Virus record (IMG/VR): IMGVR_UViG_3300023179_000521
Coordinates: 1-23,576 of that record
Length of the DNA stretch: 23,576 nucleotides
Direction: 5' to 3' (one strand)
DNA from: a virus
The notes under the pieces are model-generated. The model searched no databases. It saw nothing but the letters and a program-made list of their open reading frames with translations, and was not told where the DNA came from. The translations under genes and the position numbers were made by a program. Positions 18,505 through 23,576 of the stretch are shown here, piece after piece. Position 1 is the first letter of the stretch; every line of letters starts with the position of its first letter.

Positions 18505-18768
18505 ATGAAAGTAGAAAAAGTAGAATACAACGAACTTATCGCAACGCGAGTACCTCCAGGAGATTCCTGGGTACTCGTAAACGATAAAAATAAAGTGATT
18601 CACAAGTCACTTACCGACGCTTTAGAAGCATGGTTTGAAATAAACCAGGAAAAAGCAGAATTCCGTTTAGCTCCTTTAGATAGTAAAATTTATGTTATTC
18701 GGAGTGAGGAAAAGGAAATTCAACCTGAACCAATCAAACGATTTAACATTTACGGAGACCCTCAATAA
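18505..18768 (+). CDS. Small protein of unknown function after groEL
   Basis: An 87-residue protein that I do not recognise. Residues 1-45 look like a beta-rich part (VEKVEYNELIATRV, SWVLVNDKNKVIH), followed by a helix (SLTDALEAWFEINQ) and a strand pair (AEFRLAPL, KIYVIRS), with a charged tail ending in IYGDPQ. There is no Cys, signal peptide or membrane segment. It starts one nucleotide after the groEL stop codon and is probably the last gene of the chaperonin operon. The terminator hairpin begins inside its last codons, and its TAA lies in the hairpin loop. The function is unknown. Confidence 0.72.
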   Translation: MKVEKVEYNELIATRVPPGDSWVLVNDKNKVIHKSLTDALEAWFEINQEKAEFRLAPLDSKIYVIRSEEKEIQPEPIKRFNIYGDPQ

Positions 18769-18784
18769 CGGAGTCTCTTTTTTT
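18755..18784 (+). terminator. Rho-independent terminator overlapping a stop codon
   Basis: GAGAC (18755-18759) pairs with GTCTC (18773-18777) and is followed by seven T residues (18778-18784). The stop codon TAA of the preceding gene (18766-18768) is in the loop. The stem is short and the loop long (13 nt), but the T run is good. Confidence 0.6.
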
Positions 18785-18798
18785 AGATATTTATAATT

Positions 18799-19767
18799 AT
18801 GAAATTAATGGATTTTTTATTTGAAAACGAGGAAGAAGATAACAGAAAAAGATCATACACCCCTCAAGAATACTTTATAGCTACTAAAGAAACCCCAATA
18901 GAACAAGTTAAAGATGCTTTAGACGATTTAAATAACTATAAAGATGCTGGGTATGGTCAATATATAACTTACCAAAGACAAGCAGATCCATCCATTAACC
19001 CGGCAATCCAAAAAGCATTCGGACCTGGTGGTGGACCAAACATGAAGACCCCAGCTAATAGAAAAGAATGGAATTCAGCTAGTACTGAATGGAGACTTAA
19101 AAAAGCTAAAGATATTCAATTAAGAACTGGTTTAGATATTACAGGATGGGAAGATTTAAGTTTTGATCAATTACCAAAAGAAGCTACTGATTGGAAAGTA
19201 TTTTATCCTCAATCTAGTATTGAAGCTATGGTTCCTATTATTTTGGATATTACTCAAAAATCCAACATATTAAATTGGGTTGAAGAAAATGGATTAATAG
19301 TATTTCCTCGAAAAGATAATAAAATTGTTCCTAATGATGAAACATTAGAAAAAGTACTTAGAACAGTAATGAAAAATGCTGGGATAAAAGATTTTATTAT
19401 TAGTAAACAAGATGCTAATTTTGAAAAAAAACCAAAAGATAAAGCTAAAGAAAAAGAAACACCATCTATTTCATCATATAATATTCTTAAATCACCTGAT
19501 GGTTCAATTTTAACTATTGAAGATGCTGAAGACTTAAAAGATGATTTAGAATCTAAAATCTTAGATTTAAACCCTAAAACATCAGATTTAAAAGTTAAAG
19601 TAATCCCATCTAAACAAGACCCAAACAATGCTATATTACAAATTTCAGGATTTAAAAGTAATAAAGAAAGAGGTACTATTCAACAAAAAGTTCAAGACTA
19701 TATGAATAGATTATATGAACGTAAACTTAAAAAATCATTTCAAGTTCGAGCGGGCATTATAAAATAA
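18799..19767 (+). CDS. Probable late virion-associated protein, unknown family
   Basis: A 322-residue hydrophilic, charged protein without recognised domains. It starts MKLMDFLFENEEED. The LFE at residues 7-9 has the L-x-E form of T4 prohead-protease sites, and the start resembles T4 capsid-targeting leaders (MKTYQEFIAE). Residues 30-100 are helical, with a GPGGGPN turn. About 205-220 are a Lys/Asp/Glu-rich linker (KKPKDKAKEKE). The last third looks alpha/beta, with VKVIPSK and NAILQISGF. It ends in FQVRAGIIK, almost the same as the C-terminus of the 23134 protein (LQIRAGIIK). It stands alone between a terminator and a candidate promoter. A late, capsid-related role is inferred only from these terminal motifs. 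Confidence 0.6.
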   Translation: MKLMDFLFENEEEDNRKRSYTPQEYFIATKETPIEQVKDALDDLNNYKDAGYGQYITYQRQADPSINPAIQKAFGPGGGPNMKTPANRKEWNSASTEWRLKKAKDIQLRTGLDITGWEDLSFDQLPKEATDWKVFYPQSSIEAMVPIILDITQKSNILNWVEENGLIVFPRKDNKIVPNDETLEKVLRTVMKNAGIKDFIISKQDANFEKKPKDKAKEKETPSISSYNILKSPDGSILTIEDAEDLKDDLESKILDLNPKTSDLKVKVIPSKQDPNNAILQISGFKSNKERGTIQQKVQDYMNRLYERKLKKSFQVRAGIIK

Positions 19768-19768
19768 A

Positions 19769-19799
19769 TTAGTTTTATTAAAAGGTTTTTAGTATATTA
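19769..19799 (+). promoter_or_regulatory. Candidate host-type promoter for the clamp-loader operon
   Basis: TTAG (19769-19772), 20 nt, then TATATTA (19793-19799), six nt before the ATG at 19805. The spacing and -7 element match the candidate before the chaperonin operon, and both have a GTTTT run just upstream of the -7 element. The very short leader is a weakness. Confidence 0.38.
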
Positions 19800-19804
19800 A
19801 AGTT

Positions 19805-20713
19805 ATGAAAGAAAATACATTATATGTAGAGCGTTTTCGTCCTACCGAACTGAAATATTATGTTGGTAACGAAAATGTTAAAGACACAATACAAAAGTAC
19901 CTAAACCAAGGTGATATCCAAAACTTTATCTTCTATGGCCCTGCAGGTACAGGTAAAACTACCCTAGCAAAAATCATCGTTAAAAATCTAGATTGCGATT
20001 ATCTTTATATAAACGCATCCGATGAAAACGGAATTGATACTATTCGAGAGAAAGTAAAGGGATTCGCTAGTGTTGCCTCTTGGAAAGGAATTAAGGTAGT
20101 AATCCTAGATGAAGCAGATTTCATTACAATCCAAGGACAAGCCGCTTTACGAAACGTAATTGAAACATTTTCTCGCTCAACTCGATTTATTTTAACTTGT
20201 AACTTTATAGAGCGAATCATTGATCCGCTCCAATCACGTTGCCAAGTACTTAAAATTGTACCTCCAACTAAAATGGATGTGTATAATTATTTAACTTATA
20301 TTTTAGCTGATCAATTGTCTTTATCCTATAAGCAGGAAGATATTAAAAACCTAATAATGAAATACTATCCTGACATGCGTAAAATGTTAAATGTTTTACA
20401 AATGTCTGTAAAAGATGATGCTATTGTACTTGATGAAACAGTTTTGACCTCAAACAACTACATCAAAGAAGTATTGAAAGAACTAGCAGGTAAGAAAAAC
20501 TGGCTTACTATTAGACAAATCATTGTTGATTCGAATACAAAGGACTTTGAGGAGCTATATCGCTCACTATTTGAATATAGCTCAAAATACGCTCCAGGTA
20601 AGGAAGGATCTATTGCAATTATATTAAATGAGCACTTATACCAAGCAAATTTTCGAATAGATAAAGAAATTAATATAGCTTCTTGTATAGCTAAAATTAT
20701 AGAAGTATTATGA
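19805..20713 (+). CDS. 44: Clamp-loader ATPase subunit, T4 gp44-like (AAA+)
   Basis: A 302-residue RFC/gp44-type AAA+ ATPase (T4 gp44 is 319). It starts with the typical YVERFRPTELKYYVGNE. Walker A is GPAGTGKTT (45-53), Walker B VVILDEAD (98-105) and sensor 1 ILTCN (129-133), with N133. The SRC motif (144-146) in PLQSRCQ provides the arginine finger acting in trans. A lid domain follows, with the sensor 2 region near PDMRKMLN (about 195), then a C-terminal helical collar. With gp62 it opens the gp45-like clamp and loads it on primed DNA using ATP. It overlaps the next gene by 4 nt and shares an operon with the gp62-like gene two genes downstream. Confidence 0.95.
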   Translation: MKENTLYVERFRPTELKYYVGNENVKDTIQKYLNQGDIQNFIFYGPAGTGKTTLAKIIVKNLDCDYLYINASDENGIDTIREKVKGFASVASWKGIKVVILDEADFITIQGQAALRNVIETFSRSTRFILTCNFIERIIDPLQSRCQVLKIVPPTKMDVYNYLTYILADQLSLSYKQEDIKNLIMKYYPDMRKMLNVLQMSVKDDAIVLDETVLTSNNYIKEVLKELAGKKNWLTIRQIIVDSNTKDFEELYRSLFEYSSKYAPGKEGSIAIILNEHLYQANFRIDKEINIASCIAKIIEVL

Positions 20714-20922
20714 AACATTTCCTAAAGTACACTCTTTCGTGGGTATCAAGTAATTTGTCCGTACCTTTTTGGACAGTAGGGCATATTCACTTAATGACAT
20801 CTGTTTATGCTGATTTACATGAACTACTAATGTCATTTGGAATGAACATAATTGTAGCAGCAGGGTTTATCCATGATTTTATAGAATATAGAAAAGAAAA
20901 AGTAACCAATAAAAACAAATAA
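20710..20922 (+). CDS. Small hydrophobic protein, probable membrane segment
   Basis: A 70-residue protein starting in an ATGA overlap with the clamp-loader gene. It is rich in hydrophobic and aromatic residues. The first part (LKYTLSWVSSNLSVPFW) has little charge, and residues 42-57 (SFGMNIIVAAGFIHDF) could cross a membrane. It is followed by a charged tail, EYRKEKVTNKNK, consistent with a cytoplasmic C-terminus. There are several His residues (22, 24, 37, 55), but no recognised motif. I do not know the family. Its tight coupling between two clamp-loader subunits is unusual for a membrane protein, so a soluble hydrophobic role cannot be excluded. Confidence 0.62.
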   Translation: MKHFLKYTLSWVSSNLSVPFWTVGHIHLMTSVYADLHELLMSFGMNIIVAAGFIHDFIEYRKEKVTNKNK

Positions 20923-20923
20923 A

Positions 20924-21169
20924 ATGCAAGAACAACCAAGATTAAACATTGACTTTAAAAACACAACAGCCGTAACAGGTTTTGATGGTGGTCATTTATT
21001 TGGGCAAGCAATCATTGTCCGTAAAGTATCTAAATTTTTAGTTGGAGCTGAAGAGGATTCACTCATTCCAATCCCAGTTTTCTATGATATGGAAAGCAAA
21101 AAAATTCTACCTGATTCACTTCCACCAGATCTTCGTGACGAATACAAAGATATTACTTTAGATGTCTAA
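20924..21169 (+). CDS. Small protein of unknown function between loader subunits
   Basis: An 81-residue protein, beta-rich, with FDGGHLFGQAIIVRKVSKFL and IPIPVFYDMESKKILPDSLP as its main segments. The pattern of two strand-turn units around RKVS...G...PIPVF resembles small phage proteins that I recall having zinc-ribbon cysteines at the two turns. Here the turn positions read GFDGG and DMESKK with no Cys, so if the relation is real the zinc site has been lost. This link comes from memory and is uncertain. It overlaps the gp62-like gene by 8 nt and starts 1 nt after the membrane-protein gene, so it belongs to the clamp-loader operon. The function is unknown. Confidence 0.68.
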   Translation: MQEQPRLNIDFKNTTAVTGFDGGHLFGQAIIVRKVSKFLVGAEEDSLIPIPVFYDMESKKILPDSLPPDLRDEYKDITLDV

Positions 21170-21590
21170 GAAGCAAATAAAAGATTTATGGGGGTGGTTA
21201 AATGAAATCACCCTCTATAAAACTCCTATTGAAGATATTTCGGAAGAATCATGGGAAAAATGGAACTCCTATATGACTCATAGATATTTATCAATGGATA
21301 TACGTTTTGTTGAATTAGCAAACTATGTTCAAACTCTACCATACGAGAACAAGCAACAAACATATACAATTTATAGAGAGATGGTTCCAAAAACTAAAAC
21401 GTTCTTGAAGTATGTTAAGTCAAGAACAAAGAGACAGCCTGCTACTTTGGTAGAGTATGTAGCAAAACATTTTGAATGCAGTTTAGGCGAAGCTGAAGAA
21501 TATATTGACATTTTACGTGAAAGTGGTGTGCGTTCTATTTTATTTAAAATGGGGGTAGAAGATAAAGAAATAGAAAAGTTATTAAAGTAA
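21162..21590 (+). CDS. 62: Clamp-loader small subunit, T4 gp62-like
   Basis: A 142-residue, mostly helical protein. It matches the layout of gp62 in T4-like marine phages (about 130-190 residues): an N-terminal segment with LWGWLNEITLYKT, a central helix pair with YMTHRYLSMDIRFVELANYV, a basic segment PKTKTFLKYVKSRTKR, and a C-terminal helical hairpin containing EYVAKHFECSLGEAEEYIDIL. No enzymatic motif is expected, because gp62 is a structural partner that joins the gp44 tetramer and contacts the clamp. Family assignment relies on pattern and context: the gp44-like gene is in the same operon and the gp45-like clamp and gp43-like polymerase are upstream. Sequence identity to T4 gp62 itself is low. 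Confidence 0.72.
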   Translation: MSKKQIKDLWGWLNEITLYKTPIEDISEESWEKWNSYMTHRYLSMDIRFVELANYVQTLPYENKQQTYTIYREMVPKTKTFLKYVKSRTKRQPATLVEYVAKHFECSLGEAEEYIDILRESGVRSILFKMGVEDKEIEKLLK

Positions 21591-21805
21591 TGAATAGAGA
21601 AATTAAGGTTACAGATTCAGTTGTAGATTCAATCATTGACCAGTTTGTTTCAAGAGCCATATTTGGTAAAACAAAATATGGAGTTGATTTAGACCGTGAA
21701 GATTTAAGTGTTTTAGAATGGATCGAACACGCTAAACAAGAACACATGGATGCTATTTTATATTTAGAAAAATTAAAAAAAATTGTAGAGATCAAAGGAC
21801 TATAA
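21590..21805 (+). CDS. Small MazG-like nucleotide pyrophosphohydrolase-type protein
   Basis: A 71-residue protein with FGKTKYGVDLDREDLSVLEW followed by IEHAKQEHMDAILYLEKL. The segment KYG-x-D-x-x-R-x-D-L, then EWI-x-H-x-x-x-E-x-x-DA-x-x-YL, is a recurring small phage protein type with the E-x2-D helix signature of all-alpha NTP pyrophosphohydrolases. It is far shorter than a complete MazG domain, so it could act as an oligomer or have another role. It overlaps the gp62-like gene by one nucleotide (TAATG) and is the last gene before a late-type promoter element. The fuller MazG-like enzyme is at 11569. The function is inferred only from motif resemblance. Confidence 0.55.
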   Translation: MNREIKVTDSVVDSIIDQFVSRAIFGKTKYGVDLDREDLSVLEWIEHAKQEHMDAILYLEKLKKIVEIKGL

Positions 21806-21820
21806 TATTTATAATAAAAT
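21806..21820 (+). promoter_or_regulatory. T4-late-like promoter element before 21827
   Basis: TATTTATAATAAAAT immediately after the stop codon of the preceding gene, with the TATAATA core (21810-21816) starting 17 nt before the ATG at 21827. This is the same spacing as the element before 1191. Confidence 0.58.
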
Positions 21821-21826
21821 ATCAAA

Positions 21827-23134
21827 ATGAATAAAGAAACTTTACGTATGCAAATGCTAGCTGGTGTGATCACAGAAAGTGAATATAAAGCCAAACTAGA
21901 AGAAGCAGAACCAGGTAATTTAATGTTAAGCAATGCTGCTAAACAGATTTATCAATATATTAAATCTAACAAGTATGATGCAATGCTTCAAATTGATGGA
22001 AAAGTAATAGGAGCTAATAAAAATGCTCCATTTACTCTTTATAGTGATAGTAAAAGTGGCAAAATCAGTGTTAGAGGAATTGGTTCTGATCAAAATACTG
22101 TTAAAGATACAATGACTAAATTACAAAATTTAATTTTAGGTCACTTTAACTTTCTAGAAAAAGATGGAGAAATCCAAGTTAATTTTGACGGAATGAAAAA
22201 CGCTAGCCTTGGAAGTTTTGCTCTCCGCATTAAACCAGATATGCTTAAAAAAGGTGAGGTTACTGAAGCACTTAACGAGCATTATGTTGCAGGTGGAATT
22301 GTAGGAATTGGAGCAATCAATCAAATCCCACCTCGTAAAAAAGCAGTTTACGAAGATGCATTTGAACATTTCTTAGGTCAAAAATATGGTATTAATGAAG
22401 CTGAAGCCAACATTGACCCAGCAATTAAAAACAACCCAGCTTTTGGCAAATTAGTAAGCTACCTTAAAGCTAATCCTGATGAAGCTGAAGAGTTAAAAGA
22501 TAAAGAAGATGAAATTGGAGATGTTCTTCAAAATGTAAATGAAGCCTTTAGAAAAAATGGTAAATTTTACAGTGAAAATGCTTATGGAGATGTAAAAGAA
22601 GTAGATTTTAAAACTTATTTGAAAGAAAAAGGAATTAGTATAGGCCTACCAGCCGCTGCTCTTGGTTTGCTTGGAGCATTAATAGCTGGACCTTTAGGTA
22701 CTAATACTCCTAATGAAATTATAGATGCAGTTTTAGTTGCTTCTGGAATTGGAGCTACTGTAGGTGCTATTTTTCGTGAAGATAAAGAAGTAAATGAAGC
22801 TAAAATCTCCCCAGATAATGCAGTTGCTTACCTTGAAAACACATTAGAACATGTTTGGAACATGGGTACTGGTAAAAATAATATTGATCTTCAATCATTA
22901 GCCCAATCAATAGCTCAAGATTTAGGTTTAATTGAAGATTTAGAAGAAGGTAAAAAACCAGGTACATTTAAAGAACGTTCTGCAATGGCTAAAAAAGCAA
23001 GAGCAGGAAAAGACATTGGTGAAAAAGGTAAAAACTTTGAAAAAATTGCCAAATCAGCTGCTAAAAAATATGGCTCAGAAGAAGCAGGTAAAAAAGTAGC
23101 AGGTGCAGTAATGTACGGAAAACTAAATAAATAA
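21827..23134 (+). CDS. Predicted internal virion protein with conserved leader and repeated cleavage-like sites (family member 2)
   Basis: A 435-residue protein. The leader LRMQMLAGVITE (6-17) and YKAKLEEA (20-27) is shared with the proteins at 14962 and 23381. Further I/V/L-x-E sites, mostly followed by Ala, are at VTE-A (145-148), INE-A (189-192), VNE-A (237-240) and VNE-A (322-325), each at the edge of a segment. This is what a substrate of a T4-like prohead protease would look like. Residues 270-316 contain two hydrophobic Gly/Ala-rich stretches (SIGLPAAALGLLGALIAG and AVLVASGIGATVGAIF). Residues 375-435 are Lys-rich and helical, possibly DNA-binding. The inferred role is an internal head or scaffold-type protein, processed during maturation. 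The function is not established. A late-type promoter element precedes it, and its stop codon overlaps the next ATG by 1 nt. Confidence 0.68.
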   Translation: MNKETLRMQMLAGVITESEYKAKLEEAEPGNLMLSNAAKQIYQYIKSNKYDAMLQIDGKVIGANKNAPFTLYSDSKSGKISVRGIGSDQNTVKDTMTKLQNLILGHFNFLEKDGEIQVNFDGMKNASLGSFALRIKPDMLKKGEVTEALNEHYVAGGIVGIGAINQIPPRKKAVYEDAFEHFLGQKYGINEAEANIDPAIKNNPAFGKLVSYLKANPDEAEELKDKEDEIGDVLQNVNEAFRKNGKFYSENAYGDVKEVDFKTYLKEKGISIGLPAAALGLLGALIAGPLGTNTPNEIIDAVLVASGIGATVGAIFREDKEVNEAKISPDNAVAYLENTLEHVWNMGTGKNNIDLQSLAQSIAQDLGLIEDLEEGKKPGTFKERSAMAKKARAGKDIGEKGKNFEKIAKSAAKKYGSEEAGKKVAGAVMYGKLNK

Positions 23135-23367
23135 TGAACCAAAGAGACACAATCACATTAGACGTCCCTCTATTTATTCGTTTACTCGAATACGCTAGAG
23201 AAGATGCTCAAACCGATATGGACCTACACAACGTAGCAGAAAACGCAATCGGCTTAGCACTTTCAGGAAAAGTATTGACTATGAAAGACTATGATATGAT
23301 TGTTGGTTCTCCTGAAGACATTGAAGAAATTAAAATGCTCCAAATACGAGCAGGTATTATAAAATAA
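23134..23367 (+). CDS. Small phage protein of unknown function with C-terminal RAGIIK motif
   Basis: A 77-residue protein that starts in a TAATG overlap with the preceding gene. It begins RDTITLDVPLFIRLLEYARE, then has DMDLHNVAENAIGLALSGKVLTM, a helical arrangement found in small phage proteins that I recall only as unknown (names such as DUF5661 are possible but not verified). The last nine residues, LQIRAGIIK, almost repeat the C-terminus of the 322-residue protein at 18799 and resemble the leader core MQMLAGIIT of the next gene. It lies in the same late-type operon as the predicted internal protein upstream. The function is unknown. Confidence 0.72.
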   Translation: MNQRDTITLDVPLFIRLLEYAREDAQTDMDLHNVAENAIGLALSGKVLTMKDYDMIVGSPEDIEEIKMLQIRAGIIK

Positions 23368-23380
23368 AAATAAAAATACA

Positions 23381-23576
23381 ATGAAACAAGAACTATTACG
23401 TATGCAAATGTTAGCTGGTATTATCACAGAGAGTCAATACAAAGCTAAATTAAATGAAGCTTCTAACACCATGTTTAATGACAGAAATAAAGCACTTGGG
23501 ATATTATTTAGAAAAAGAACTCCTGAAGATCTTTATGATGACGACTATGAATATCTATGGATTCATGAAAATGTAG
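23381..23576 (+). CDS. Predicted internal virion protein with conserved leader (family member 3), cut by the window end
   Basis: Sixty-five codons are visible, and the frame is open to the window edge. The start LRMQMLAGIITE (6-17) and YKAKLNEA (20-27) is nearly identical to the leaders at 14962 and 21827, with the same two L/I-x-E sites at residues 15-17 and 24-26. After the leader the sequence diverges into a charged segment with FRKRTPEDLYDDDYEYLW. It starts 13 nt after the preceding gene with an A-rich spacer and no late-type element, so it is probably co-transcribed with the two genes before it. The inferred role is as for the other leader proteins; the body matches nothing I know. Confidence 0.7.
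   Translation, partial: MKQELLRMQMLAGIITESQYKAKLNEASNTMFNDRNKALGILFRKRTPEDLYDDDYEYLWIHENV

Noticed and set aside
18785-18801. TATTTATAATT sequence resembling a late promoter before the 322-residue gene
   Set aside because: The TATAATT core touches the ATG at 18799, so transcription would start inside the gene. It could only work if translation starts further in.

Overview
The window looks like part of a large, AT-rich, T4-like tailed phage (Caudoviricetes, myovirus-type replication core) that probably infects a member of the Bacteroidota. The T4-like assignment rests on a family B DNA polymerase (gp43-like), a gp45-like sliding clamp, gp44- and gp62-like clamp-loader subunits and T4-late-type TATAAATA promoter elements. 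The host guess is inference. Start codons have A-rich leaders with almost no Shine-Dalgarno sequence, one large virion protein carries FISUMP-type sequence typical of Bacteroidetes surface proteins, and some promoters look like TTTG-N20-TATATTG. Every gene is on the + strand and no tRNA, CRISPR array, IS element or integrase was seen.

Layout. (1) 1-1143: the 3' end of queD, a minimal thioredoxin, and queE broken by a single-base deletion. (2) 1191-10558: four long, very AT-rich virion or host-contact genes: a fibre with a Cys-containing beta-helix repeat, a 1271-residue modular protein with Cys-rich repeats and rearranged FISUMP halves, a protein with a complete trypsin-like catalytic triad, and an 819-residue protein of unknown fold. 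The block ends at a strong terminator (10588-10609). (3) 10637-14932: folE, a small helical protein, a MazG-like NTP pyrophosphohydrolase and DNA polymerase. (4) 14962-15351: a late-type gene with a special leader, then a terminator. (5) 15418-18768: sliding clamp, a GRP-motif protein, groES, groEL and a small unknown protein, ending in a terminator. (6) 18799-19767: a probable late gene. (7) 19805-21805: gp44, two small proteins, gp62 and a small MazG-like protein. (8) 21827-23576: late-type genes, the last cut by the window end.

How the genes work together. Polymerase, clamp and loader form a T4-type replisome. In T4 the loaded clamp also activates late promoters, and the late-type elements here precede predicted virion genes at nearly constant spacing. 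FolE, QueD and QueE make precursors of the preQ0 branch, used for 7-deazaguanine modification of phage DNA or for tRNA queuosine. GroES and GroEL would help fold phage proteins.

The most interesting feature is a family of three genes (14962, 21827, 23381) sharing a nearly identical N-terminal leader that contains two L/I-x-E sites resembling T4 prohead-protease cleavage sites. One of them repeats such sites through its length. This suggests a capsid-targeting and processing system for internal virion proteins, possibly related to a shared C-terminal AGIIK motif on two neighbouring proteins.
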